The translations under genes and the position numbers were made by a program. From positions 1 to 64,000 of the forward strand of contig JAHHHM010000020.1 in assembly GCA_019359355.1 (NCBI GenBank): 64,000 bases of DNA, written 5' to 3'. This document shows positions 38,697 to 47,249 of the stretch, in pieces. This DNA comes from Microcoleus vaginatus WJT46-NPBG5 (lineage in GTDB: Bacteria > Cyanobacteriota > Cyanobacteriia > Cyanobacteriales > Oscillatoriaceae). Each line of letters begins with the position of its first letter. Within the stretch, counting starts at the first letter, position 1. The notes beneath the pieces are model-generated. The model was not told the origin of the DNA, did no database searches, and saw nothing but the letters and a program-made list of their open reading frames with translations.

Positions 38697-39080
38697 AAAG
38701 TTGTACAGGCGTGCCGGCATAGCCGAATACCACCAAGCAAGGGACTGAGTGATAAGAGCCTCAGACCATCTAGTATGATAAGGCAATTAGCTCTGTTTAA
38801 GCTATGAGCTTAGGGTATCAAAATTGTATCTGGGCTAGCCGGCTAGAAGCAAGCTAACAAGACAGACTTAACCCTTGGACTGTGAGGTGCAACTCGCTTT
38901 AGGATAAATGTACACTAAAAACCAGATAATAAAGCATGGATTAAGATAGGGTGTTAATCAACGCGAAGGCGACTCGGCTAACTCCCTAATCAGGCATTCT
39001 GCAAATCGAGACCGTCGCTGAGTGATGATCGTGTACTCTCACAGCACCCCCGGCTCTGACAGGACTTAATTGGCATTGTC
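38697..39080. other. Intergenic region of about 380 bases
   Basis: It lies between the divergent tRNA-Arg and the conserved gene at 39081 and should contain both promoters. I see no supported gene or strong hairpin. Confidence 0.4.
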
Positions 39081-39755
39081 ATGTTTATTCTGAAACGGCA
39101 GGATGTTGATATCTCTAGTATTCAGCACCCCAAAACGGGCCAGCAGGTTCCCATTCTCAATTATCAGGGGCAGACCTTTCGCTTAATCAGCGTGTTCAGC
39201 GCCAAGCAGGAGGAAGAAGCCAAAGCTTTCTGGCGGGATCTGACAGATAACCGTGGGAAAGCGTGTGTGCTGCTCGAAGAGCCAGATCGATACAGTGTCT
39301 GGGGCAAAATCCGCATCGATCAACTGAATGAAGAAGGTGGTGGCGGCAGCAGTGTCGCAGTTGCTCCATTTTTTATTCAAGCGAGCCTGTTACTATTGCA
39401 GGCAATTTATTTTGACGTAGAAGACTTGCTCGGTCCAAGACAAGCCGGCTCATTCCAGAAAGACATCACGGATGTGTTTCGGCAGTGGAAATTCCCCCAA
39501 ACCGACTCGGCAGATGCGATCAATCAATTACTCACTCAAGATCCCCTAGAGAGTACCCAGATGCCCTCGTGGCAGGAGCATCACCTCAATACCCTCTTGC
39601 AAGAACTGCATCGCTTGGGCAAGGGGTACTTCGGTAACTCTAACTTTACAGAGCGAGTCATTGACGCTCTGCAAGATATGCCCGACAGTGAGCGCAAGCA
39701 GTTTATCAGTTGGTTAAACCAATCGCGCCTCGGCCAGCTGTGGGCGACAGGTTAA
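39081..39755 (+). CDS. Conserved cyanobacterial protein of unknown function
   Basis: A 224-residue soluble protein with no membrane segment. It starts MFILKRQDVDISSIQHPKTG, has a beta-rich first half (LNYQGQTFRLISVFSA; ACVLLEEPDRYSVWGKIRID), a Gly-rich turn (EEGGGGSS) and a helical C-terminal half (HLNTLLQELHRLGKGYFGN). I believe it belongs to a family annotated in cyanobacteria as Npun_F0813, but this is from memory. No function is known. Confidence 0.8.
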   Translation: MFILKRQDVDISSIQHPKTGQQVPILNYQGQTFRLISVFSAKQEEEAKAFWRDLTDNRGKACVLLEEPDRYSVWGKIRIDQLNEEGGGGSSVAVAPFFIQASLLLLQAIYFDVEDLLGPRQAGSFQKDITDVFRQWKFPQTDSADAINQLLTQDPLESTQMPSWQEHHLNTLLQELHRLGKGYFGNSNFTERVIDALQDMPDSERKQFISWLNQSRLGQLWATG

Positions 39756-39902
39756 AGAATGGTTTACAATTTCGCCGCAGCCCACCGAGATATGCGACGC
39801 TGGATGACAGACGGGAGTTGAGATGCTGATTTATAAGCCGGTCAATTCGCATCTACCCAGTTGTTAGCAACAAAATTGCTAGTTAGACCTCTTGAGACCC
39901 CT

Positions 39903-40961
39903 ATGAGCAGCACATCAGAAAAATCATCGACTTCTCAATCCTTCCTATCAGCCCAGGCGATCGTCATGGCGGGGATTGTGTGGGCTGTTTTATCACTGTT
40001 GTTTTTTCTACTGTTTAGCGTTCCCGCCAAGGGCGAAGAGTTGCCGTTTTGGTATGTAATTGGGACTTACGTTTTTGAACTGGGCGCACAACTGGCAGCA
40101 GCTTTACTGTGTTTGAGAAATTGGCGCAGCCCTCAAATTGTCAGCGGGCGGAATGTCTGGCTGGGAATTGGTTTGGGCGTGCTCTCATACTTGATCGGGA
40201 ATTTATTGTTTGGCTGCTGGGAAGTGGTGTGGGGTCTTGATCCCGATGTGTCCCTTGGGGATGTATTTTATATCGCCGCCTACTTTTTGCTGGCGTGGGG
40301 GATGATTTTAGCCGTGATCTCCAGGCGGCTTAATTTGGAAATTTGGCAGTGGGGGGTGCTGGCGGCAATTGCGGCTGGTGGGATTGCTTTGGCTGTGTGG
40401 GTGGCTGCCCCCAGCAACAAACTAACACCGGCAGGGGCAATAAACCCGGCGGTAACTGAGCAAGTGGCCACATCGGTTGCCCCGACAGCAAAGGCTCCCA
40501 AAGCGCCGGCAATCAAGCCGGCTTCTAAACCTGCTGCCAAGACACCCGCTAAGCCGGCTGTTACTGAGGAAGGTGAGGAAGCGGAAGCAGAGGAAGCAGC
40601 TGAAGCACCGTCATGGGTTCAAGCACTCGACAAGCAACTTGAACCGTATGCTTATCCGGTGAATTTGTTTTACATCATTGGCGATGTCTTCCTGCTAATT
40701 ATTGCCACAGCCCTGCTGCTAGCCTTCTGGGGCGGTCGCTTTTCTAATTCTTGGCGGATGATCGCTGCCGCTACTTTTTCGCTCTACATTGCGGATATGT
40801 GGTTTAAATACGCCGAGACTCGGATTCAAGGTGAGTACCAAAGCGGCAGCCTTCTAGAAGTATTTTTTGTGTTCATGGGCGTCTTGTTTGGCATTGGTGC
40901 TGTTTTGGAACATGACATCTCCACCCGCTCTCGCCGGCCTGGACGCAAACAGCGCGGATAG
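39903..40961 (+). CDS. Polytopic membrane protein with an Ala/Pro/Lys linker
   Basis: A 352-residue membrane protein with about four to five N-terminal helices (from about 18 to 170), a long low-complexity linker (about 190-240: KAPKAPAIKPASKPAAKTP then an EEGEEAEAEEAAE run), and about three C-terminal helices. The segment SLGDVFYIAAYFLLAWGMIL resembles the membrane sensory modules found before GGDEF/EAL domains, but no output domain follows. I start at ATG 39903; a TTG at 39861 is also in frame. Its function is unknown. Confidence 0.75.
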   Translation: MSSTSEKSSTSQSFLSAQAIVMAGIVWAVLSLLFFLLFSVPAKGEELPFWYVIGTYVFELGAQLAAALLCLRNWRSPQIVSGRNVWLGIGLGVLSYLIGNLLFGCWEVVWGLDPDVSLGDVFYIAAYFLLAWGMILAVISRRLNLEIWQWGVLAAIAAGGIALAVWVAAPSNKLTPAGAINPAVTEQVATSVAPTAKAPKAPAIKPASKPAAKTPAKPAVTEEGEEAEAEEAAEAPSWVQALDKQLEPYAYPVNLFYIIGDVFLLIIATALLLAFWGGRFSNSWRMIAAATFSLYIADMWFKYAETRIQGEYQSGSLLEVFFVFMGVLFGIGAVLEHDISTRSRRPGRKQRG

Positions 40962-41141
40962 TCATTTGTCAGCAGGTAAGGGTGGGTGCGTGCCGATTAA
41001 TCTCGGTTTCCACCGTTACAATCTAACAAAACCGCCCTTAGCGCTCTTTGAGCGTTAATGACCAATGACCCTCAGCGCCTCTAAAATAGAAGTGGCCAAC
41101 TTATCTCTCAGCAGTTTCGCTCTTTTGCGTGGCTTAGCGGC

Positions 41142-42038
41142 ATGACTCCTAGAAAATTATCCGATTCTGATAAACGTGAGATTCTCGAGCAATACCGGCA
41201 GCCAGGAGAAACCACTGTCACCTTGGCGAATCGCTATGGGGTGAGTAACTCGACGATTAGCCGCATCCTCAAAAGCAGCTTTTCGGATGAAGAATACAAA
41301 GAACTCGTTCAGCACAAGCGCTCTGCCAATAGCGTCAGTAACGTCCCAGTTGCTGCCGAGCTTGAGGAAGTTGAAGAGCCGGTGGAGTTAGAAATAGAAG
41401 CCGCACCTTCACTGCCAGTTCCGAAAGTTCGCCGCCGGCAGCGAACCTCTGAGGCTACGGAGGCCGACACTCAAACCATCGCCCAGAATGCAATTCAACT
41501 GGAATTGTTACAGAATTTAGACTTGGTAAATCATTCCAGTGTCGAGTCACTGGACAAACATTCAGAAGCCGAGGTGAAAGTCCTTGAGGAAATGCTGGGG
41601 GACGATATTCTAGATCAGGAGGACTTCTCAGATTTAGATGAGGATGACGATGATTTAGACGATTACAACGGGGATGACCTTGACGATGATGATATGCCAC
41701 TGCCGCAGCGGAAAGTGCGGCCAACTGGCATCATTCAGGTCTTGCCGCTGTCGGAAGCGACGCTTCCCAAAACTTGCTATTTAGTCGTAGATCGGGCGGC
41801 AGAACTGATTACTCGGCCCCTGAGAGACTTTGGCGATTTGGGGGAAATTCCCACCTTAGAGATTCAGCAAAAAACGCTGCCGGTTTTTGACAATCACCGG
41901 GTTGCCCGCCGGTTTTCCAATCGCAGTCAGCGTGTAGTGAAGGTTCCTGATGGCAGAATGCTGCAAAAAACAAGTTCTTACCTGCAAGCGAAAGGAATCA
42001 CGCGCCTGCTGATTGACGGTCAGGTTTATTCCCTGTAA
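41142..42038 (+). CDS. Helix-turn-helix protein with an acidic linker
   Basis: A 298-residue protein. The N-terminus (about 1-55) is a homeodomain-like/transposase-type helix-turn-helix (SDSDKREILEQYRQPG; LANRYGVSNSTISRILKS). A long acidic linker (about 145-190) is rich in Asp and Glu. The C-terminal domain (about 195-298; LPKTCYLVVDRAAELITRPL, SYLQAKGITRLLIDGQVYSL) is conserved-looking but unknown to me. It may be a domesticated DNA-binding domain acting as a regulator; no transposase catalytic core is present. Confidence 0.8.
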   Translation: MTPRKLSDSDKREILEQYRQPGETTVTLANRYGVSNSTISRILKSSFSDEEYKELVQHKRSANSVSNVPVAAELEEVEEPVELEIEAAPSLPVPKVRRRQRTSEATEADTQTIAQNAIQLELLQNLDLVNHSSVESLDKHSEAEVKVLEEMLGDDILDQEDFSDLDEDDDDLDDYNGDDLDDDDMPLPQRKVRPTGIIQVLPLSEATLPKTCYLVVDRAAELITRPLRDFGDLGEIPTLEIQQKTLPVFDNHRVARRFSNRSQRVVKVPDGRMLQKTSSYLQAKGITRLLIDGQVYSL

Positions 42039-42060
42039 AGGTCAAGAAAGAAGCGTTTCG

Positions 42061-42354
42061 TTACCAGGTTTGCCGATCATCTGGGGAAACTTGATAAGCG
42101 TTTCCTCGCCGGCTGTTTGACCCAGGCAACGTGTCTGGGTTATCGGATTTGCGCCAAAGCAGTTGAGCGATTGCGCCGCCCATTAACCCGACACCGGCAC
42201 TGATGGCCAAAACAACGCCCACCGGCATCTGAATCGATTGGAAACTCAGAAATTTTAAAAAGACTGGTGTTGCATTTTGTACGGAAAGGATGGCCATTGC
42301 GACCAACCAAAAGGCCACAACCAAGGAAGTGATGACAGGAGCGATGGGTTTCAT
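42061..42354 (-). CDS. LapA-type (DUF1049) small membrane protein
   Basis: A 97-residue protein with two membrane helices (about 5-27 and 42-65) separated by the typical SVQNATPVFLKFLSF segment, as in LapA/YciS proteins. In enterobacteria LapA helps control lipopolysaccharide synthesis; the cyanobacterial role is unclear. I start at ATG 42354 (MKPIAPVITS); an earlier start would read into the repeat next to it. Confidence 0.82.
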   Translation of the reverse strand: MKPIAPVITSLVVAFWLVAMAILSVQNATPVFLKFLSFQSIQMPVGVVLAISAGVGLMGGAIAQLLWRKSDNPDTLPGSNSRRGNAYQVSPDDRQTW

Positions 42355-42360
42355 TGATAA

Positions 42361-42426
42361 AACCGCAGATAAACGCAGATGAACACAGATTAGCATTTGC
42401 TATCTCTGTGTTGCTCTGCGTTGCTG
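42361..42426. repeat. CACAGAT-family interspersed repeat
   Basis: AACCGCAGATAAACGCAGAT (from 42361), then GAACACAGAT, a short loop and the reversed ATCTCTGTGTTGCTCTGCG. Similar units lie at 9661, 45010, 46253 and 60004. Confidence 0.75.
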
Positions 42427-42431
42427 CGTCC

Positions 42432-43871
42432 TTAGACGGCTACAGGTTGCAGATCGTTGATCACGCGCTGCATATATTCGGCGACTTGGGCTTCTTTTTC
42501 AGGAGAATTGGTTTCCATGTAGACGCGCATCAAAGGTTCTGTGCCAGAGGGACGCAACAGAACCCAGCCGCCATCTTCTAAATAAAGTTTAATTCCGTCT
42601 TTGCGGCCTAATTCTTTAACCCCAATACCGGCCACTTCTTTGGGCGGGTTCTTGGTGAAAGAATCGAGGACAGCCGCCTTATGGGCATCATCTAAGTGTA
42701 GATCCAGACGTGTGTTGTAGAGCGGGCCGCCGGCTTCGCTAATCGCTTCTGCTACAAGCTGAGATAAGGGCTTGCCTTCATAAGCGATGACTTCGGCAAC
42801 CAGCATATCGGCTAAAATTCCATCTTTTTCTGGAATGTGGCCAATAACGCTCAATCCGCCGGATTCTTCGCCGCCGATGAGTACAGCAGTTTCCCGCATC
42901 TTTTCGCCGACGTATTTAAAGCCTACGGCAGTTTCATAGATTTGCAGGCCATAGGTGGCAGCCAGGTTATCTAACAGGTGGGTGGTGGCAACGGTACGGA
43001 CAATTGCGCCGGTTTTGCCTTTGTTTTTAACCAGGTGACGCGCCAGCAGCAGCAGGATGGTGTTGGGGGTCAGGACGTTGCCCTGTTCGTCTACAATGCC
43101 GAAACGGTCGCTGTCACCATCGGTTGCCAACCCTAAATCAGCGCTATCTTTCTTAACCGCTTCCACCAGTTCGACTAACTGTTCTCCCTTGGGTTCGGGC
43201 ATTCCACCACCAAACAGCACATCCCGGTAGGTGTGGAAAGATTCTGTCTGGCAACCGCAGTGTTCTAGAACGGTATCCAGGTAGCCACGGGAGGTGGAGT
43301 AGAGGGCGTCATACTTCACATTCAGTTTGGCACTGCGAATGCGTTCAACGTCGATGAGGGTGTAGAGAAACTTGAGATAATCGGGTTTGGGGTCGAAGGT
43401 GGAAATTTTGTCGGAATTTTTGCCAGAGGGGGGTGCATCAGATGCCCCTTCAATATTGGCCACAATTGTATCAGTAATTTCGGTTGTAGCCGGCCCTGCA
43501 TAGTCGGGGATATATTTAATGCCGCAGTAGGGCGCTGGGTTGTGACTAGCGGTGAACATCAGCGCACCGGCAGAGTTCAGGTGCTTGGCGTTGTAGGCAA
43601 TCACCGGCGTTGGGCAATCGCGGTCAACAACCTTGACAGTCCAACCCAAATCTGCGAGCACTTCAGCCGCCGTATGGGCAAATTGGTCGGCTAAGAAACG
43701 GGTGTCGTAGCTAACCAAAACGGGCCGGTCTTTGCTGTAAGCATTTTCTAAATAGCTGGCAATCGCTCGAGTTACCTTGCACACATTGGCAAAGGTAAAG
43801 TCTTTAGCAATAAGGCCGCGCCATCCGTCGGTTCCAAACTTGATTTGTCCTGAATTGCTGGCTGCACTCAT
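42432..43871 (-). CDS. Phosphoglucomutase/phosphomannomutase family protein
   Basis: A 479-residue alpha-D-phosphohexomutase. Domain 1 holds FGTDGWRG and the catalytic phosphoserine loop TASHNPAPYCGIK, domain 2 the metal-binding DGDSDRFG, domain 3 GGEESGGLSV, and domain 4 the phosphate-binding RPSGTEPLMRVY. It interconverts hexose 1- and 6-phosphates, feeding glycogen and cell-wall sugar synthesis. Whether glucose, mannose or glucosamine is preferred cannot be told here. An STRR array lies upstream. Confidence 0.93.
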   Translation of the reverse strand: MSAASNSGQIKFGTDGWRGLIAKDFTFANVCKVTRAIASYLENAYSKDRPVLVSYDTRFLADQFAHTAAEVLADLGWTVKVVDRDCPTPVIAYNAKHLNSAGALMFTASHNPAPYCGIKYIPDYAGPATTEITDTIVANIEGASDAPPSGKNSDKISTFDPKPDYLKFLYTLIDVERIRSAKLNVKYDALYSTSRGYLDTVLEHCGCQTESFHTYRDVLFGGGMPEPKGEQLVELVEAVKKDSADLGLATDGDSDRFGIVDEQGNVLTPNTILLLLARHLVKNKGKTGAIVRTVATTHLLDNLAATYGLQIYETAVGFKYVGEKMRETAVLIGGEESGGLSVIGHIPEKDGILADMLVAEVIAYEGKPLSQLVAEAISEAGGPLYNTRLDLHLDDAHKAAVLDSFTKNPPKEVAGIGVKELGRKDGIKLYLEDGGWVLLRPSGTEPLMRVYMETNSPEKEAQVAEYMQRVINDLQPVAV

Positions 43872-43954
43872 ATCTGCCTCTTCCTCCTCGATTCACCCTT
43901 TATAGTACCGGAAGGTCGGTAGCGTAGGAATGCAGCCACGCGAATGAGTTTCAA

Positions 43955-43999
43955 CGGGGCATTGGGGATTGGGCATGGGGAATTGGGCATGGGGGATTG
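43955..43999. repeat. STRR heptamer array (GGGCATT / GGGGATT)
   Basis: GGGGCATTGGGGATTGGGCA and related heptamers run to 43999, the minus-strand version of the arrays at 8813, 24437 and 32732. Confidence 0.8.
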
Positions 44000-44042
44000 C
44001 CCTACAGCTCAATTTCAGGGCAAATGAAGGTTAAGGACAAAG

Positions 44043-44777
44043 TTAATTTGAAGGTTTGGCGCATTCTTGACCCCGACAATCAACGAGCACTGAGCGAATT
44101 GTTGCGTTTTCGCGATATTCGTTAGTTTCTTGGAATTCGTTTGTCGAGGTTGGATAGATCCCTGCCAAGCTGTTATCCCCAGCCGCCCCCAGATTAAACG
44201 CGATATTTTTAGCCGGCCCTTTCTCAAATTTGATATATTCTCTGCCTTCGTTGGCGAGATTGTAAGACAAGGTCGCATCGCCGTAAACTTCTTCAGCTTG
44301 TTTGATGGGCGTACCTGGGCCAACTCCTGTGTCCGTTCGGTACTTGGGATTATCCGTTAGCAAAAATCGGATGGGATCTGAATCTTCCAGGGGCGTTGCG
44401 GCTGGATAGAGGATGTAATATTGCACAGTGCCGGCCTCGCTAACTGCAATGGCATCAAAATCTACGATGTAAGGCGACTGAACTGTAAATTCGGCAGTTG
44501 TACCGAGTTTCTCTTTGAGTTCGCCTAAAGTCATTCCCACTGTGGCAGATCCAATGCCTAATTCTGAAATTGTCTGGCTATTCGCGCCGGCTGGTGTGTC
44601 CTTGGCTGGGGTGTCATTGGGAGACTCTGCCGATGATTGGGGTGCAACGATGCTGCCGGGTGGTGGAGGGGGTGGCGGCAGTGGCGTCGTGCTAGATCCG
44701 GGAGTATTGTTGGCTGCTGGGTTCGTACAGCCGGCGAGGGCGATGAAGATGCCGGTGAGTAACCAATGAAGTTTCAT
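44043..44777 (-). CDS. Predicted lipoprotein, duplicate B
   Basis: A 244-residue exported lipoprotein: the signal peptide MKLHWLLTGIFIALAGC ends in a lipobox with Cys17. After a Pro-rich stretch (PLPPPPPPPG) comes a domain with IGSATVGMTLGELKEKLG, VQYYILYPA, TGVGPGTPIKQAEEVYGDA and EYRENATIRSV, which looks like a small family of exported proteins with an N-terminal GIGxxxxGMT motif. It is a paralogue of the next gene (45308-46021), made by a local tandem duplication. The function is unknown. Confidence 0.8.
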   Translation of the reverse strand: MKLHWLLTGIFIALAGCTNPAANNTPGSSTTPLPPPPPPPGSIVAPQSSAESPNDTPAKDTPAGANSQTISELGIGSATVGMTLGELKEKLGTTAEFTVQSPYIVDFDAIAVSEAGTVQYYILYPAATPLEDSDPIRFLLTDNPKYRTDTGVGPGTPIKQAEEVYGDATLSYNLANEGREYIKFEKGPAKNIAFNLGAAGDNSLAGIYPTSTNEFQETNEYRENATIRSVLVDCRGQECAKPSN

Positions 44778-45009
44778 CTTTTTCTTTGAAAAACGGTTAT
44801 TCCATTATTTAAGCTTAAATTTTCAAAAATTTTGCTCCTGATCTTTTGCCATTTGTTTTTCTTAAGGTGCCCACAGACCTACAGTCGGGTTACTTTTTTT
44901 TCTTTATCTGCTAGTTGTTGATTGAATTAGAAAAACTGATAAAACTTAAAAGGTTACTAACATTTATCTGCCCTTCTATCCCGATACCTAACAACAGAAC
45001 ATCGCCTAA

Positions 45010-45041
45010 ATCTGTGTTTATCTGTGTGCATCTGTGGTTAA
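45010..45041. repeat. CACAGAT-family repeat, without the palindrome
   Basis: AATCTGTGTTTATCTGTGTG followed by CATCTGTGGTTAAAAA. It is the counterpart, in duplicate B, of the unit at 46253-46337 in duplicate A, which carries an extra 50-bp palindrome. Confidence 0.75.
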
Positions 45042-45044
45042 AAA

Positions 45045-45254
45045 TCAACCATTTACATTATCCAAAATCGTCAAAGCTAGCTGATAAATCTGACGTCGGA
45101 GAAGAGACGTTTGCTGCGCCAATAACCGGCTGGCTTCAGAACGGGAAATTCCCTGATTTAACAGCGCTTGTAATTTCGCTTTGAGCGTTTCCTCAGAAAT
45201 TGCATGCCTCTCCATCTCGCAGTCGGCAACCACCAAAGTCAACTCACCTTTCAC
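45045..45254 (-). pseudogene. 3' fragment of rsmI left by duplication
   Basis: The 69-codon frame repeats the C-terminus of the intact RsmI at 46354-47214: ISEETLKAKLQALLNQGIS and SRSEASRLLAQQTSLLRRQ differ at only a few positions from the full-length protein. It has no catalytic part and opens only with an internal GTG. It is a by-product of the tandem duplication and most likely not translated. Confidence 0.85.
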
Positions 45255-45307
45255 TTAACAATTACCATCATACGGGGTTGTTTTTTTGCGATGGGTGCCG
45301 GCTATTT

Positions 45308-46021
45308 CTACAATTTTGAGCAGTCTCCGCGTGGACACTGAACATATACTGCGCGAATGGTGGCGTTTTCGCGATATTCCTTTGTTTGGTGGTGTTCGCC
45401 ACTGGTATTCGGATAAATTCCTGCTAAGCGGTTCTCACCTTTACCATAAGCTGAACCCAAGATAAAACTGATATTCGCCGGCCCGTTGGCAAATCTGACA
45501 GATTCTCTGCCATGATTGGCGAGATGGTAACCTAAGGTGGCGTCTCCGTAAACTTCCTCAGCTTTTTTGAGCGATGTACCGGGGCCAACGTTTTTATCGG
45601 TTCGATATTGGGAATTTTCGGTGCTTAAATCTTCGATAATATCGGAATCTTTAAGCGGCTCTCTGGCTGGGTAGACAATGTAATATTGCACGATTCCGCC
45701 TTGGCTGACGGCTACTGCGTCAAAGTCCACCATGTAACGCAACGTTGTAAATTCAGTATTTGCACCTAACTGCTGTTTAAGTTCTGCGAATGTCATTCCC
45801 AACTTGGCAGATCCAATGCCATTGGCTGAGATTTGTAGGTTTTGAGAGGCGACGAGGTTGCCGGGACTCGGTGCCGCCAGCGACTGGGGTGTGATGATGC
45901 TGCCTGGAGGCGGTGGTGCCGGCAGTGCGGTGGTGATCGAGGCGGGGGAATTTTCTGCTGCCAGTTCAGTAGAGCCGGTGAGTGCGATGAATATGCCGGT
46001 GAGTAACCAATGAAATTTCAT
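45308..46021 (-). CDS. Exported protein, duplicate A, lipobox cysteine lost
   Basis: A 237-residue paralogue of the lipoprotein at 44043-44777. Its signal region is nearly identical (MKFHWLLTGIFIALTGS) but residue 17 is Ser in place of the lipobox Cys, so it should not be lipidated and may be cleaved elsewhere or stay anchored. The body keeps IGSAKLGMTFAELKQQLG, VQYYIVYPA, VGPGTSLKKAEEVYGDA and EYRENATIRAV. It lies after intact rsmI on the same strand. Confidence 0.8.
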   Translation of the reverse strand: MKFHWLLTGIFIALTGSTELAAENSPASITTALPAPPPPGSIITPQSLAAPSPGNLVASQNLQISANGIGSAKLGMTFAELKQQLGANTEFTTLRYMVDFDAVAVSQGGIVQYYIVYPAREPLKDSDIIEDLSTENSQYRTDKNVGPGTSLKKAEEVYGDATLGYHLANHGRESVRFANGPANISFILGSAYGKGENRLAGIYPNTSGEHHQTKEYRENATIRAVYVQCPRGDCSKL

Positions 46022-46252
46022 ATTTTTCTTTAAACAACGGTGAGTTTATTATATAAGCTTAAAACTTCAAAAAATTTGCTTCTGATCTTTTGCCTTTTAT
46101 TGTCCTTAAGCTCCCCAATCACCCACAATCAGCTCACCCTATTTTTCTTTTTCTGCGAATTCTTGATTAAATTTAAAAAGTTTCTCGAATTTAAGAGTTT
46201 ACTGACATTCATATGCGCTTATCTGCCTATCCCTGCCGACAAGCTATCGCCC

Positions 46253-46337
46253 ACATCTGTATCTGTGGACGCAGGTGGAACTTGAATGACGAGCAAAGCA
46301 CATTCCAGTTTCACCTACGGAATCTGTGGTTAAAAAA
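46253..46337. repeat. CACAGAT-family repeat carrying the 50-bp palindrome
   Basis: CACATCTGTATCTGTGGA, then a 50-bp near-palindrome (46270-46319, arms CGCAGGTGGAACTTG and CAGTTTCACCTACG), then GAATCTGTGGTTAAAAA. The same composite occurs in reverse at 9661-9761. Confidence 0.78.
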
Positions 46338-46353
46338 ATTCCTTATCCTCCCT

Positions 46354-47214
46354 CTAATCACTCTCATCCAAAATCGTCAAAGCCAACTGATAAATCTGAC
46401 GGCGAGGAAGAGACGTTTGCTGCGCCAATAACCGGCTGGCTTCAGAACGAGAAATTCCCTGATTTAACAGTGCTTGTAATTCCGCTTTGAGCGTTTCCTC
46501 AGAAATTGCCGGCACTTCCAACTCGCAGCCGGCAACGACCAAACTTATCTCACCTTTCACTTGAAAATTGCCATCATAGTGTGCAGTCGCTTCTTCAAGC
46601 GTTCCCCGCCAAAACTCTTCATGCAACTTCGTCAACTCTCTAGCAACAACAATCTGCCGGCTATTTCCTAAAAAAGTCTTTAAATCTTGTAGAGTTTGTA
46701 GCAGCCGGTGCGGTGCTTCGTATAAAATCATCGTGCGAGATTCAATTTGTAAAGCTTGCAGACGAGATTGCCGATCTTTACCTTTTGCCGGCAAAAAACC
46801 TTCAAATACAAACCGATCTGCCGGCAAACCACAAGCACAAAGCGCCGCAATAGCAGCAGTCGGTCCCGGAACCGGCACCACTGTAATTTCCGCCTCAACA
46901 CACGCCTTAACCAACTCATATCCCGGATCAGAAATTGCCGGCATTCCCGCATCCGTCACCAAAGCAATCGTCTGTCCCTGAAGCATCATTTCAACTAACT
47001 GAGGAATGCGCTGCTGCCGGTTATGTTCGTGATAGCTAATTTGTGAAGTTTTAATTTGAAAATGCTGTAACAGCTTGCCGGTGTGGCGCGTATCCTCAGC
47101 AGCGATTACATCCACCGCTTGCAAAATCCGTACCGCCCGAAACGTCATATCTTCCAGATTGCCAATCGGCGTACCAACAACATAAAGTGTGCTGGGCTTT
47201 GGTTCAGTTTCCAT
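46354..47214 (-). CDS. rsmI: 16S rRNA 2'-O-methyltransferase RsmI
   Basis: RsmI methylates the 2'-O of C1402 in 16S rRNA using S-adenosylmethionine. The 286-residue tetrapyrrole-methylase-fold protein has VGTPIGNLED, AAEDTRHTGKLL, VTDAGMPAISDPG, VVPVPGPTAAIAALCACGLP and FEGFLPAKGKDR. The C-terminal ISEETLKAELQALLNQGIS region is shared with the duplicated fragment at 45045-45254. I start at ATG 47214 (METEPKPSTLYVV); the frame opens 14 codons earlier. It begins 36 bases after the stop of the ethylene receptor-like gene and is likely co-transcribed. Confidence 0.95.
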   Translation of the reverse strand: METEPKPSTLYVVGTPIGNLEDMTFRAVRILQAVDVIAAEDTRHTGKLLQHFQIKTSQISYHEHNRQQRIPQLVEMMLQGQTIALVTDAGMPAISDPGYELVKACVEAEITVVPVPGPTAAIAALCACGLPADRFVFEGFLPAKGKDRQSRLQALQIESRTMILYEAPHRLLQTLQDLKTFLGNSRQIVVARELTKLHEEFWRGTLEEATAHYDGNFQVKGEISLVVAGCELEVPAISEETLKAELQALLNQGISRSEASRLLAQQTSLPRRQIYQLALTILDESD

Positions 47215-47249
47215 TAAAATCGTCAAAAATGAAGTCTTAAAACCGAAAA

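Larger units (their letters stand above)
44043..46577 (-). repeat. Tandem duplication of about 1.3 kb (rsmI 3' end plus lipoprotein gene)
   Basis: Two diverged copies lie head to tail. Copy A spans about 45308-46577 (lipoprotein A, spacer, 3' end of intact rsmI) and copy B about 44043-45270 (lipoprotein B, spacer, rsmI 3' fragment). The spacers also match (for example GATCTTTTGCC in both). The upper edge lies where CACCTTTCACTT, near 45248 and 46554, stops matching beyond. Confidence 0.85.
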
